Program-made: the position numbers and the translations under genes
The notes under the pieces: model-generated
What the model was told of the DNA's origin: nothing
Seen by the model: only the letters and a program-made list of their open reading frames with translations
Databases searched by the model: none
Origin: Panicum virgatum
Taxonomy: Eukaryota; Streptophyta; Magnoliopsida; Poales; Poaceae
Assembly (NCBI RefSeq): GCF_016808335.1
Contig: NC_053149.1
Coordinates: 257,596-321,595 of the forward strand
Direction: 5' to 3'
Length of the DNA stretch: 64,000 nucleotides
Part shown: piece after piece, positions 42,745-55,441 of the stretch
Layout: each line of letters begins with the position of its first letter
Position numbering within the stretch: position 1 is the first letter of the stretch

Positions 42745-43232
42745 AAAACAGTGACGCAGCACCGGGACAGATTCTGGATGTCAACTTCCTTGGACTATTC
42801 CCGTCGACTCCGGATGAATTTGGGCCTGAAACCAGTGCCATTGGAAGCATATTGAAATTATATTTCTATCCATATCAAGTGTGACCAAATCCGACTCCGT
42901 ATGCGACCTGGGCGTCCGTTTTAGTATGGGCTGTTTCTGGAGTCCGAAACTGAAACGAAGTCGAATCGGTTTGGGCCTCCATCTTGTTCCGGACGTCCTT
43001 GCTGGTCCTCCATGTCTCCAAGGCCTTCTCCACGCCCTTGCTGGTCCTCTCCTTTGTTCCTAAGTACAATTAAGTCTTTAGGTAGCCATCTATACTCAGA
43101 TTCACAATAAACATTACTTAGGAACGAGCTCACCTGTAAGTTCAATTGTCGAGCGCGTGCGCGAGTAATAGGACCTTGTATATCATCTTGAGGAGTTTTG
43201 TTTGTATCCGTAGGAGTGCTGTCCTCATCATC
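42745..43232 (-). repeat. Direct repeat copy 1 (Gypsy pol C-terminus and 3' flank)
   Basis: Recurs at 45691-46173 in the same orientation with about 90 percent or more identity by eye; both contain aaaacagtgacgcagcaccg and ctttgttcctaagtacaatt. Confidence 0.8.
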
Positions 43233-45784
43233 CTCCCCCTCTTGAATTGGAGTCGTCCTCGACTCAAGCTCATCTTCTTCTCCCAAATATGGCTTCAAAT
43301 CTGAAATGTTAAAGGTGGGACTAATCCCAAACTCGGGAGGCAACTCAAGCTTATATGCATTATCATTAATCATTTTCAAAATTTTATATGGTCCAGCAGC
43401 ACGTGGCATCAATTTATACTTTCTCAAATCTGGAAATCTTTCTTTTCTCAAATGCAACCATACTAAATCACGGTTCAAGTTTAACTTCCTTTCTACCTTG
43501 ACTACCAGCAATTCTATATTTCTCAGTCATCTTTTCAATGTTCTCTTTAGTTGAAGCATGCAATTTCAAAACAAAATCAGCACGCTCCTTAGCATCACTA
43601 TGTACATGCTCAGTAGTAGGTAGAGGTAAAAGATCAATGGGAGCACAAGGGTTAAAACCATACACTATCTGAAAAGGACTTACCTTGGTGGTGGAGTGTT
43701 CCGCCCGATTATATGCAAACTCCACATGCGGCAAACACTCTTCCCACATCTTCAAATTTTTCTTCGATATTGCTCGCAGCATTGTAGACAATGTTCTATT
43801 TACGACCTCTGTTTGTCCATCAGTTTGGGGATGACATGTTGTAGAAAACAACAACTTTGTCCCCAATTTGTTCCATAGTGTGCGCCAAAAATGACTCAAG
43901 AATTTTGCATCACGATCTGAAACAATAGTAGAAGGCATACCATGCAAGCGAACAATCTCTTTGAAAAAGAGGTTAGCAATATGAATGGCATCATCTGTTT
44001 TATGACAAGGTATAAAATGTGCCATCTTGGAAAAACGATCGACCACAACAAAAACGCTATCACTCCCCCCCTCTTCGTCCGAGGCAATCCCAAAACAAAG
44101 TCCATAGAAATATCCGCCCACGGAACCGAAGGAATAGGAAGAGGCATATACAAACCATGTGGGTTCAAGCGCGACTTAGCTTTCTGACATGTAGTGCAGC
44201 GAGCCACGAACCGCTCAACATCTCTCCTCATCCTTGGCCAAAAGAAGTGTGTGGCCAAAACATCCTCCGTCTTCTTCGCACCAAAGTGTCCCATCAAACC
44301 TACTCCATGCGCTTCCTGCATCAACAAAAGACGAACGGAACCAACTGGAATGCATATACGGTTAGCTCTAAACACAAATCCGTCATTTATCACAAACTTG
44401 TTCCATGTACGTCCCTCTTTACAATTCAGCAACACATCTTTAAAATCAGGGTCTAGCGCATATTGTTCTGTTATCGATTCAAGCCCAAAAATCCGACAAT
44501 CAAGTTGGGACAGCATAGTATAACGTCTAGACAAAGCATCGGCAATCACATTATCCTTCCCTTTCTTGTGTTTGATAATATAAGGAAAAGATTCAATAAA
44601 TTCAACCCACTTAGCATGTCTACAATTCGGATTATTTTGAGAACGAAGATACTTAAGCGATTCATGATCGGAGTGAATAACAAATTCCTTAGGCCATAAA
44701 TAATGACGTCACGTCTCTAAAGAACGTACAAGTGCATACAATTCTTTATCATACGTAGAGTAATTCAAAACAGGGCCATGCAATTTCTCGCTAAAGTAAG
44801 CAATGGGTTTACCTTCTTGCATCAAAACACCTCCAATGCCAACTCCACTAGCATCACATTCAAGCTCAAAAGTCTTACCGAAATTTGAAAGTTGCAGCAA
44901 AGGAGCATGTGTAAGCTTGTCCTTCAAAGTGCAAAAGGACTCCTCATGTGCCTTTCCCCAACTGGAACACCACACCCCTCTTTGTCAACTCGTGCAGCGG
45001 CGCAGCAATGGTGCTGAAATCTTTGACAAAGCGGCGATAAAATCCTGCAAGACCAAGAAAACTCCTCACCTGTGTGATGGTCTAGGGAACCGGCCAGCTC
45101 TTTATGGCTTCAATTTTAGTCTCATCCACCTCAATTCCCTGTGGAGTAACAACATAGCCAAGAAAAGAGACTCGATTCGTGCAAAAGGTGCACTTGTCAA
45201 GGTTACCAAATAAACGTGCATCACGTAAAGCATTAAAAACAGCACGTAAGTGATCCATATGTTCCATCCAAAGACTTGCTATAAATCAAGATATCATCAA
45301 AGTAAACCACCACAAATCGTCCAATAAAAGCTCTTAAAACTTCATTCATTAATCGCATGAAAGTACTTGGTGCATTAGTCAAACCAAAAGGCATTACTAA
45401 CCACTCATACAAGCCGAATTTAGTCTTAAAAGCTGTTTTCCATTCATCTCCAAGTTTCATTCTAATTTGGTGGTAACCACTATGCAAGTCAATCTTTGTA
45501 AAAATTATAGCGCCACACAACTCATCAAGCATGTCATCAAGTCTAGGAATAGGATGGCGATATCGAATGGTAATGTTATTAATGGCTCTACAATCAACTC
45601 ACCTACACCAAGTACCATCTTTCTTGGGAACCAAAAGCGCAGGAATGGCACAAGGACTAAGACTTTTACGTACATACCCGCGGTCCAAAAACAGTGACGC
45701 AGCACCGGGACAGATTCTGGACGTCAACTTCCTCGGACGATTCCCGTTGACTCTAGATGAATTTGGGCCTAAAACTAGTTCCAT
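42921..45784 (-). pseudogene. Gypsy Pol (RT, RNase H, integrase) on the minus strand
   Basis: Order on the minus strand: [13 protein letters not shown] (45640); [22 protein letters not shown] and the catalytic [14 protein letters not shown] (45290); LDKCTFCTNRVSFLGYVV; RNase [19 protein letters not shown] (44870); linker ending IADALSRRY; integrase zinc [19 protein letters not shown] and [11 protein letters not shown]; core [15 protein letters not shown]; a shift near 44090; [56 protein letters not shown]-terminus VWLHLRKERFPDLRKYKL and NISDLKPYLGEEDE. Frame breaks near 45250, 45000, 44700, 44090 and 43500. No protease or gag. Confidence 0.8.
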
Positions 45785-46173
45785 TGGAAGAGTCTTGAAA
45801 TTATATTTCCAGCCATATCAAGTGTGCCCAAATCCGACTCCGTATGCGACCTGGGCATCCGTTTTAGTATGGGCTGTTCCTGGAGTCCGAAACTGAAACG
45901 AAGTCGAATCGGTTTGGGCCTCCATCTTGATCCGGACGTCCTTGCTGGTCCTCCACGTCTCCAAGGCTTTCTCCACGCCCTTGCTGGTCCTCTCCTTTGT
46001 TCCTAAGTACAATTAAGTCATTAGGTAGCCATCTATTCTCAGATTCACAATAAATATTACTTAGGAACGAGCTCACCTGTAAGTTCAATTGTCGAGCGCG
46101 TGCGCGAGTAATAGGACCTTGTATATCATCTTGAGGAGTGTCGTTTGTATCTATAGGAGTGATGTCCTCATCA
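45691..46173 (-). repeat. Direct repeat copy 2, ending at the insert border
   Basis: Second copy of 42745-43232. Its right end coincides with the edge of the 5.4-kb insert, and its left end is joined directly to the RT region, so Pol C-terminus precedes Pol N-terminus on the minus strand. Confidence 0.8.
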
Positions 46174-46178
46174 AGATA

Positions 46179-46945
46179 CCACAGTGATCCAGGCATAGAG
46201 CACTGGAAAATAAAAAAGAAAGCTTTGTGCTATGTGAGGGGTACAACAGGTCTCATGCTGACATACAGAAAATCAGAATCTTTAGAAATAGAAGGATATT
46301 CAGAATCAGACTTTGCAGGAGATGCGGATAATAGAAAATCCACGTCTAGATATATCTTAACTCTTGCAAAGGGAGTGATATCGTGGAAAAGCTCCAAGCA
46401 GTCAGTCACAGCATCATCCACGATGTATACTGAGTTTATAGCATGTTATGAGGCCTCAGGGCAGGTCACATGGCTTAAGAAATTAGTACCCGGAAAGAAA
46501 GTGGTCGACAGCGTAGAAAAAACCACTGAAATTATACTGCGGCAACGAGCCACCAGTATTTTGTGCTCATAACAACAAGTCGAGTGGTGCTGCCAAACAC
46601 ATCAACATTAAGATTTATGTTGTTATGGAGTAGGTCCAGGATTAAACTATTTGTATAGAACATGTTAGAACAAGCAAGATGTTAGCGAATCCGCTTACAA
46701 AAGATCTACCACCCAAAGTGTTTACAGAACACTTAGCCGGCATGTGTTTAAGGAAAAGCCTATAATTCCTGGACAAAGAGGGCCCTAGAATAAGACTCTA
46801 TTTCAAAGCGGAAAGGTGATTGTGGCTGTTAATCTGACGGTAATAACTGTCATGACGAGGCACGTCCTATACACTGATCTGCAATGAAATGGACCAAACT
46901 CAGATACAGAACAAGAATAAGAACAATGAGAGATCAAGGGGAGAA
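46179..46945 (+). pseudogene. Copia RNase H and 3' end of the second Copia element
   Basis: HWKIKKKALCYVRGTTGLML, EGYSESDFAGDADNRKSTSR and ISWKSSKQSVTASSTMYTEF, then AHNNKSSGAAKHINIK-like and SKMLANPLTKDLPPKVF pieces with a frame break near 46550. This is the usual Copia Pol end; an untranslated stretch leads to the polypurine tract at 46934-46945. Confidence 0.8.
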
Positions 46946-47423
46946 TGTTGGAGTTGATCTCCAGGGCCCGATCCAAAGATCGGGCCGTGCCTCTTGATCG
47001 CACCCTGATCGGGGGTGTCCAGCCCATATGGCTGGTGGGCCCCCGTCGCCCGCGCTATATAGAACGGGAGAGGGTCCGAGGCACTAGACACGAGGTTCAC
47101 TGCCGCCGCAACCCTCTCCCACACCCCTACTGATCTAGGGTAAGCGCGAGGCCGACGGGAAGCGCCACCACGTCGCTCCCCATCGCCGCTGACGTCCCCG
47201 TCCTCGCCGACTCCGAGTTCCTCCCCGACCCGCGACTTCCCACTGACGGTCTGCGTCACCTACTCTCCTCTCTCTCTCTCTCTCCCCGTCTGTCCCTTGT
47301 CTCTCTCTTGTAGTAGTTTAGGGATGAACCCTTTTGTAATCCTATCAAGAAGTTGTACCCCATACCTGGTTTTACATCTAGAAGATGATCTTGTACAGAA
47401 ACAGAGAAGAACAGAATCTAACA
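46946..47423 (+). repeat. 3' LTR of the second Copia element
   Basis: 478 bp and otherwise closely matching 35746-36253; the (TC)n run is only about nine repeats (47265-47284). Confidence 0.85.
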
Positions 47424-47545
47424 AAATAAACATATACAGAATCGAGAAACACAAATTCAGTCAGTAATTGCTCACTAATAAAGGCTGAGAAAAAGGAAAC
47501 GCATATATAAGATGGAAACATCATTCTGGAAACTCAAAGTGTGGC
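47424..47545 (-). repeat. Duplicate of the F-box 3' flank, right half
   Basis: Continues the segment at 35547-35745 and matches 10690-10805 (agtaattgctc, agaaaaaggaa). Confidence 0.65.
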
Positions 47546-50500
47546 ATTTCAAACTCATATAAGTGATAACTTGGATGTGTTGGGCAGCTCAAACTAGCTC
47601 ATGGCTTTATGCATTAACTAAATAGCTGGCATATGTGTTGTTTTGCAAAACCAAATAAATGAAATTTGATCCATTAAAATTACTGTGATGTGACAGATGT
47701 TGATCCATTCTTCTATAAACTTGGTCAATATTAGACTAGTTTGACATAGAAGACAACTAATACAACCTACATTAGCAACAGAGGGAGTACTAGTGAACAG
47801 AGCAGCAGCTGTAGTTCTAAACATGTGATGGATCAAGGACTATACAGGTACACTCAAGGTTTTCGCTTCATCTGAAGCAACACAAGAAATTGCTTTGGGG
47901 GATACTTGTTTGAAGAACTATACAGGTACATGTTTGAATGGGGAGATCGCTTTACGGACTTACAAAACATATAACTGGTACAAGATCCTCTGATAGTCAA
48001 AAGTTCAGTTGAGAAACCTGAACATGGAAGGAAGAGTGTTGATTCAGGGACAACCACTGAAAAAAGGCCCAAGGCCTGGAGAACTGAAGACCATCAGATA
48101 GAATTTATTGCTGAATGCAAATAGCTGTCTATAAGCACCAGGCTATAGCTAACTACTTACACAATTGTTCTTTGAGTATTATGGAAATGCAAAATAGCTG
48201 TTTCTAAGCACCAGGCTGGTCCAACATCATACCTCTTGGAGAGCACAACTGATGCTATTAAGAATATAAGATGTGGCATGTTCACAGGACAACTAATTCT
48301 GCATATAAAATCTCAGACTGTTCAAGTTTGTTTCAAAGGAAGAGATTACCTCCAGTATAAATAAATGCATACATTCTTGGTTATTTTCGATGTGCATTAG
48401 AGGCTGTTTTGAAGGTTTCAGAGAGTACAAAGCTCTTGACAGGCTCCAGCAAGTTTCAGGTAAAGACTTTGGTGAACCGACCAATGTTCTTTCATACCAA
48501 TCCAGCTGGAGCTCTGCTCCAACTAAAAACTAAAGTGGACAAAAATGTTTTAGTCCCTTTTAGTCCATCTTGAGTGACTAAAGTGCATACATACAACTGA
48601 AGTGTTTTAGTCACCTTTTAGTCATTCCGTTTGGCTCTTTAGTCCATAAAGTGACTAAAATTTAGCCACTTTAGTTTTAGTTTTGTAGTCAAACTTCTTA
48701 GCTTTTTTGAAACAAGAAACAATATTCATTGGGTCTTCCATAATTAATGTGATAATTATGCCACAAAATAAATGGACCCCACATTGGGTAAGGGGCACCG
48801 AAACTCCTAGAGAGTACTCTAAAAAATAGTCATTACGGATGTGCACTGTTTAAATTTTCTTAACTTTGATTAAGTTTATAGAAAATATTAACAACATTTG
48901 TATCTCCAAATATTTTTTCTTATAAAAATATATTTAGCAACATATCGAATGGTACTAATTATGCACCATAAGTATTAATATTTTATTTTATATATTGATC
49001 AAAGTTAAAAGTATTTGACTCCTCGATAAGTAAAATGACATTTTTTTTTATGAAATTGAGGGATTTAGTTTTCAAGTAAGATCATGTTCGGTAGCTCCTA
49101 CACCTGTTAAGGCTGTAGTGTTTAAATAATGGTTTGTTAGTTTTGATTCTTTGTGCGTCCCAAAGCATGTTCTTGCTGTGTTTTATACTCTTTTCGTCCC
49201 AAAATATACATCATGTATATATTTTTTTTATGTTGTATACTCTTTTTGTCCCAAAATAAATCAACTTCTTTTCTTATTCTAAGTAAAACTATCTTAAGTT
49301 TGATTAAATTTATAGAAAAGAATACCAATATTTATAACACCAAATTAGTATAGCTAGATACATCATGAAATTTATTTTTATAATATCTTTATGACTTTAC
49401 CCCTAACTAAATAAAAAGTGACTCTATGTGTAGAGTGAATAAGAAGAAACTACTTTTCTAGCTCTCAATCTCCAAGTTTGTTTAAGGAATCACGGAATTT
49501 GTTTGACAGAGCTTCACCTAGATGCAGCCCAGAAATACTGCCATGAGTGCTTTGTCGGTGAGGAAATGGACGGAGAAGTGATTCTCTATTATTATTATTA
49601 TTATTATTTAACTGAAGCGATTCTCTCTGATAAAACTTTATGGAGAAAATGATTTTTGTGAAGCAAAGAAGTTGATTTTTTTTTCTCAGCCCCTTAATCT
49701 ATTTTAGAGCGACTTGTGTAACTTATACCACTATATTAAGAAGAGGGAAAAAGAAAATAATCCTAACTACACCTATTTTTCTTAAAAAAACATTAGTTAT
49801 TTCAAGACAAATTAAAACACATGATGTGACCATAACACAAATCATCAAGATAACCGTGTAATATGTTCTGTTATAATAATGCTGCCACCACGCACTACTA
49901 CCTCCGGAGAAAATGCAGCTTTTTTAACATAATAAGTCAAACCATTCTAAGTTTGACTATAATTATAAAAAAAATATATTAATATCTGTGACACTAAATA
50001 AGTATGATTAGATTTACCATATACTTCTCCCACTTCAAATTGTAAGATATTTTAGCCTTTTCTAGATACGTGATTTTTCTATGCATTTAGATATACACTA
50101 TAAGCTTGTTTGTTTGAACTTTGGTCACTTTTAGATGTTTTTGAACTTTTCAAGAAACTAAACAGCTCCCATAAACCAAAAGCCTAAAAGCTCATTAGTG
50201 AGATTCTGGCATTAAGCTTCCGTGGGCTTTTTGGTTTTTGAAATGTCCACAAGACGGGATTCGAAAGCTCACAGAAAACCTAAACAAATGCGAATTGGCT
50301 CACAGACGGGACGCTGCTGCCCAAGAATTCACTCGCGCCAGTTGTGTTTGTTTGAACTGGTTTTTTTTCTCATTTCTTAATTTTTCATTTAGTTTATACT
50401 CCGTAGAAAAGAATGAGTTGATTTATTACCATCTTGCTATTTCTCATAACCTATAGTAGGTTGATTTCACTAAAATATAGTGGATCAACTCATGATATAA

Positions 50501-51302
50501 ACTTTATGAAGCATGATGTGATTTCACAAAACAAACACACCATAAATGATTTAACTTATTTCTATAATTATTAATTAAAGCATTAATTCAGCAAAATGAT
50601 AATGTGATATTGAAATTAGAAGATAGCTAAGGAAATAGTTTCTTATAGAAAAAAAACTATATCTACATGAAAACCAAGGTAAGAAGAGATGTGGCGAGTC
50701 CTATAGTAAAGGGTTGTAGAAGTAGATGGGATGAATGTTAGGTGGGGGGAAGAGAATATGCACACAAACCAAAAAAAAAAGCACACGAACCATAGAGCGA
50801 GCTGTACTACTACCCTTGCTCTAAAAAGAAAAGATATGTGAACAAAAGTTATTTTAAGAGAACTAGCTACTGAAAATATATTTATATGTTTAGTGTCTAT
50901 ATAATTTAAAAGACATAGAAACTAGACGTAATTTCGTTAGAAGAATTCCTGGTGTATTCTTGAATCTTGATCAACCGAACGGGCACTAAGACTACATCCG
51001 AAATTACCTTCTTCATGCCGAACTTCCTCCAAGCTCTAGTTTTAGCCCATCAAATCCCGATCTAGTAATTTCTTTTGCAAAGGTTCCCGAATATGAGTAC
51101 TAGAGCGGTCGATGAGATGCCACCATGAAGGCTGTGAATTGTGAATTTGTGATTGGCCAGGGGGCCATGCCATAAACGCCTCAGTGCGCCGTTGTGGCCC
51201 GGCGAGTCTCCCTCCCGCAGCTAGATTAATAATAAAAAAAAGGTTAACCTCATGACTTTGCTCTGTATATAGAAAGTCATCACCAAAGATGAAAGCTACA
51301 AT
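47546..51302. other. A+T-rich intergenic region with MITE fragments
   Basis: No firm gene. 47990-48126 (plus) is an open tail LVQDPLIVKSSVEKPEHGRK...RPKAWRTEDHQIEFIAECK with a stop, perhaps a terminal exon, unrecognised. 48525-48700 repeats ttttagtc / gactaaag words like a MITE. 49186-49390 and 50028-50110 resemble Stowaway ends (tactctttttgtcccaaaat; ttagccttttctagatacg). 49589-49612 is an (ATT)n run. Confidence 0.5.
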
Positions 51303-51374
51303 GCAAACGTCAGTCAAGCAACTTGCTATGTCAAGAAATGCAAACGTCAGTCAAGCAACTTGCTATGTCAAGAA
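51303..51374. repeat. Tandem duplication, 38-bp unit
   Basis: gcaaacgtcagtcaagcaac followed by ttgctatgtcaagaa occurs twice head to tail upstream of the ferroportin pseudogene. Confidence 0.8.
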
Positions 51375-51457
51375 TAAAAGGCAATGAATTAGGAGATGGT
51401 GACATTGATACCTTCCATGATAATATTGCTAATCTTTTGTTTTGATTACTGCAAGGC

Positions 51458-54400
51458 TTGGTTGCTATCCTTGTTTTTTTTTTTTTGAGAATTACCATGG
51501 CGCCGTTCGTGTCCAAGCTGCTCTCGCCGCCTCAGTCCCACGTCTCCTCCACTCCACCTGGGGCCGCCGCTTCCTGCCCCGAGCAACAGTGGCATTGCCC
51601 AGTCCGAGCCCGGCCCGCCGTCGAATCGCGCCGCCACCGGCGCCCAGGTACCGTGCGCGCGCCCCATTTCCTGCTCCATCTTCCGTCCTCAGTGCTCTTG
51701 AAACCTAACCCACCCCAGGCAACGATCGTTAAAAGTCACTGGGGACCTCTGTATGCGCCCGTACAGCCGGAGTCCAGCGAGGCGCTTCGCCCCGAGCTGC
51801 GCCTCCGCATCAGACCGACGAAGACGGGCATGGCCACAGCCGAGGAGGAGGAGGAGGAGGCGACAGAGGAACTCGACGGCCTTCCGTTCGTCCAGCTGTC
51901 TTCGGACATTCTCCAGACGGAGCTGAGCTTGCTCAAGGCCGACGCGCGCCCGTCCGGCGGCGACACGCCTCTCGGCATCACCGCTGTTGAGAACAAACAA
52001 AGACGGCGAGGATGGTCGCCTCTCGGGAGAAACAGAAACGGCTGCTTACCCGGCTGCCATGAACGGTACGCTGGTGCTCATTGTTTTTGGACTACCCGTT
52101 GACACGTCTCCAACTGAACTCAACCCAACCGCGTGACGCGATGACGAACAGCGTTGTATGCATCGCCGGGAACGTGACCGAGCAGCTGTGGAACTTCACC
52201 TGGCCCGCCGCCATCGCCACGCTGAACCCCAGTCTCCTCCCCGTCGCCGTCCTCGGCTTCTTCTCAAAGGTGCGCCATGCATGCTCTGCTCTGCCTTCCA
52301 CACTCTGTCTCTGCAGACTACTAGTTCTTGGCGGCCCGACGGGCGATCCGAATCCGGCGCGTGCGCAGTTCGTGGTGTTCTTGGTCGGGGATCTCGTGAG
52401 CTCGCTGCCCCGGATCCCCGCGTACCGATCACTGACGGCGATCCAGACGGCGGCGCACCTGGTGTCGGCGGCGATGGTCACCTACGCTACGCCTTCGCCG
52501 TCCCTCGAGCTCCGTCTGCCTCGGCGCTGCTCCTGCAGCCGTGGTTCGCCGTCGACCGCCTCTCCTGCTTCTCCCTCGGCGTCATCGCAGAGCGCGACTT
52601 CGTCGTCCAGGTACACGTCATTGCCAGATGTTCAGACGACGTGGAATCATGAGGATGATGATCAGAGCTCTGATACTGTGGCTGCTCAACTAGCTAGCAG
52701 GGTCGATCTCGTCTGCGAGACGGCCGGGGCGTCCATCTTCGCCGTGCTGCTGTCCAGGAACGACCCGGTGACCTGCGTGAGGCTCTCCTGCGCCCTGCCC
52801 CTTCTGGTTTTCCTAATCGGCGCCATGAACCGGCTCACCGACGGCATCTTCGACCACTCTACTAGCCATAGTCCGGTGGACCCGCTCGAGCGTCCAGCTG
52901 GACGACATGGGCGGAGCGCGGCGGCTGTCGGCAAGGCCTGGGCGGAGACCATCAGGCGCTCTCATGACCACCTTCCTCATCCACCACGGCGTCAGCGCGT
53001 CGGTGCTCGGCGGCGGTGGGGATTCTGGCCACGTTCGTCACTCCATACCTTGTCGAGGAGCTGGGCATTCTCAAGGTCCGTCAGAACAGTACATTGCTAC
53101 ATGCCTGCCACAAACATAACAACGCGGTCGATCGTGACAGTCCTGACACCAGCGCGTGTTCTTCGTTCCGTGCACCGTGACAGGCTGGTGGCGCAGAGCG
53201 CGCTCCTGGGCGCGGCGGTCGCGGTCTTCCTCGCCGGCCGGCCCCGTCTCACGGCGCGGCGCCCTCTTCACCTTCCTCGGCTTCATAGTAAGATCACCTA
53301 TCGACACTTTGGCAAAAATCAATACACTAGAATCCGAGGGCAAGTGTTCGCCGAGTCACGAAAAGTTAACCAAGCGTGCCAGTCAATTTGACCTGAAATT
53401 GACAAAGGAGAAAAACAAAGTAAAATCCGAGAGCGTATCGGCTGGAATTCCGAATGTCTCGGGTGGCGTATCGGCAAGGCTCTGCCGATACAGAAAAAGA
53501 TAACAGATCGGGTAAGATAAACGTGTATTAAAAGCGATCTAAAGGAGATCGGCAAGAGGCTGCCGATATCAGTATACAATAGACGGCTTTGATCTAAACC
53601 GACACGTGCCAGAAAATAATGCACAAACCCACGAATGTATGGATCTGAACAAAGTTGAGCTCATAACTAATGTAACCGGCTTTGCAAGATTTAACGAGAA
53701 AACAAGAGAACTAACAGCCGATTAAATAGATCATGAAGCCGTGTAATTTGTGAATAAATCTAGACGAGACGACAGCGATGCGCATGGAAGTCAAAGCCTA
53801 GATGAACTCGATAACTTTTGAATAGATTTGAACGAAACCACAGCGATGCGTCCGGTAGCTAAAGCTCAAATATACTCGGTAAAACGAAAACTCACCAGAA
53901 AATCAAGTCGCTCGAATGTGAGGCGTCCTTGATCGACTTGAAAGAACTCGTCGAAAAAAAAAAGAAAAGGTGAAGTCGCCGAAAAAGTGCAAAGGAATTG
54001 TAAAGTTGTGTTGTATTGGATGTGTATCAAGTTTTTCCAGTCCCTTACAACTGATATATATAGGCTAGCGCTATCAAGTCCTAACCGATCACGGCAAACA
54101 TTACTTGACCCTAAAAAAGACTATCTAAAAGATAAACTACTTAAAATATTACAACCGAATCATCAAGATTCTCGTAGAGTCCGGATCCTCTTCTCCTTCC
54201 TTGACTTCAACGGCAACTCTCCATCGGCCGAGCACCAGAGCTAGCGGATCAGCATCTTCGCAGAATATTCTCCTGGCCCATCGGACGGACTTCCATCGGC
54301 CGATTCCAATCATGTGTATCATTTGGTTTCTTCCAAATCAGTCATCTTCCCTTCATAAGAATCAACTTCCTTGACACGTGTCAAAAAATAGTGTCAACAC

Positions 54401-54753
54401 TTCTATTCTCATCACGGCGGCATGGAGACCCTGAGCTCAATCGGAGGACGTGATGAACGCCATGATGATATGTATGCATGCATATGCAGGTGGCGTCGCG
54501 GCTGGGGCACATGGCGTACAGTGTCGTCGGGCTGCAGATGGTGCAGACAGGGAACCCCATGGGGAAGGCCAAGCTGATCGGCGCCACGGAGATCGCCGTG
54601 GCCAGCCTCGCCATGATGGCCGTCGCCAGCGTCGCCGCGCACTTCGGCTGGCTGGCCGCGCTCTCGGCCGCGTCCGTCGCCGCCGCCGCGTGCCTGTTCT
54701 GCGCGTGGCTGGCCAACCCCACCGACGAGCTCAAGAGACTCTTCCCATGCTGA
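51458..54753 (+). pseudogene. Ferroportin-like transporter (SLC40A / IREG3-MAR1 type), decayed
   Basis: Ferroportins export iron and related metals; the IREG3/MAR1 branch is in the chloroplast envelope. Visible exons: an N-terminal Ser/Pro/Arg-rich possible transit peptide (51497-51645); 51717-52050 with LSSDILQTELSLLKADA; 52151-52277 (GNVTEQLWNFTWPAAIATLN, PSLLPVAVLGFFSK|GTGCGC); 52372-52612 (FVVFLVGDLVSSLPRIPAYR; AERDFVVQ|GTACAC); 52700-52870 (VDLVCETAGASIFAVLLSRN; MNRLTDGIFDHS); 52960-53073 (MTTFLIHHGVSASV; LVEELGILK|GTCCGT); 53184-53287 (VAQSALLGAAVAVFLAG); 54490-54753 ([19 protein letters not shown] to DELKRLFPC, stop). At least four frameshifts, including a TACGC duplication at 52483-52492, plus lost segments mark a pseudogene. 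The last exon is open. Confidence 0.8.
53290..54408 (-). mobile_element. LTR-like insertion in the last ferroportin intron (candidate)
   Basis: The right end, read on the minus strand, begins TGTTGACACTATTTTTTGAC, a typical LTR start. The body has many ccgat/atcggc words (gaggctgccgatatc; catcggccgagc). The left end and target duplication were not found; it may be a truncated LTR. Confidence 0.35.
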
Positions 54754-55441
54754 TTTAGCTATACTTACTGCTATATATAGGAACTAAAGAGGCGCAAATT
54801 TTTTCTACTCGTCAATGACCAAATGTGTTGTAGGTATATATATAGCTCCAAAATTTTGCATGTTCTGCGTCCAATGTTTATTTATCTTAATAAGACTAGG
54901 TTAAAGATCACACTTGGCAATAGAGCAAAAGCATCTTTTTGGCGCTCTGCCCGGTTGAATGGCGAACGCCCGAAGGATTTTGAACCCTTTATATAAAAAT
55001 AAATAAATAAATAGGTGAGGGATAATAATCTCTTAGCTTTGGCAAGGACTATAGGAGGGGTGGAATTTAATCCTAGGACCAAGTTACATGGAAGCCCATT
55101 GCATCTGGGGAGTGCAGAGCTCACTCGGCATACTTGGCACAATTTATAGGCGCCATAAGCCCATAAACACAGATTTTTGACAAAGTTAATTTGGAAAACT
55201 TAGACACCTCCAACTTGCAAGTTCGTTGCATGGCTAACAATGCAAAATCAGTCTATGGACGGTTGATCGGCTTCTAGCTCTCGGTTGGCCCAATCAACAA
55301 TATTGTACTCTCTAAGTGAATCAGTCATCTACCTTTTTACCAGCTGCATATATTCAAAATGGCTATGGGAAGCGATATGTTAATGGACGCTAACAGGTGT
55401 TTTTGATGTAAAGCAGCAAGATCGTTGGCACTTCTTGTCAC
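54754..55441. other. No gene recognised
   Basis: Downstream of the ferroportin relic. Contains a short (aata)n run near 55000 and no convincing coding sequence. Confidence 0.45.

Larger units (their letters stand above)
40795..46173 (-). mobile_element. 5.4-kb insert in Copia RNase H: rearranged Gypsy-derived sequence
   Basis: Bracketed by agata at 40790-40794 and 46174-46178; leaving it out with one copy restores the Copia frame (GVLGRY to HSDPGIEHW). Its two ends do not match as LTRs. 40866-42440 looks like LTR or leader DNA (tgtaaggatcaccggggtgt; accgacg / gtcggttcaacc words). 42450-45784 is a minus-strand Gypsy pol. 42745-43232 and 45691-46173 are direct repeats. Confidence 0.7.
35746..47423 (+). 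mobile_element. Second Copia LTR retrotransposon, degenerate, with a nested insert
   Basis: Plus orientation; LTRs 35746-36253 and 46946-47423; target duplication aaata (35741-35745 and 47424-47428). Primer site tggtatcag at 36255 and polypurine tract atcaaggggagaa before 46946. The internal region has a long non-coding 5' leader, gag and pol remnants, and a 5.4-kb insert (40795-46173). Confidence 0.9.

Noticed and set aside
53990..54244. Open frame in the last ferroportin intron
   Set aside because: Inside LTR-like DNA, no domain.
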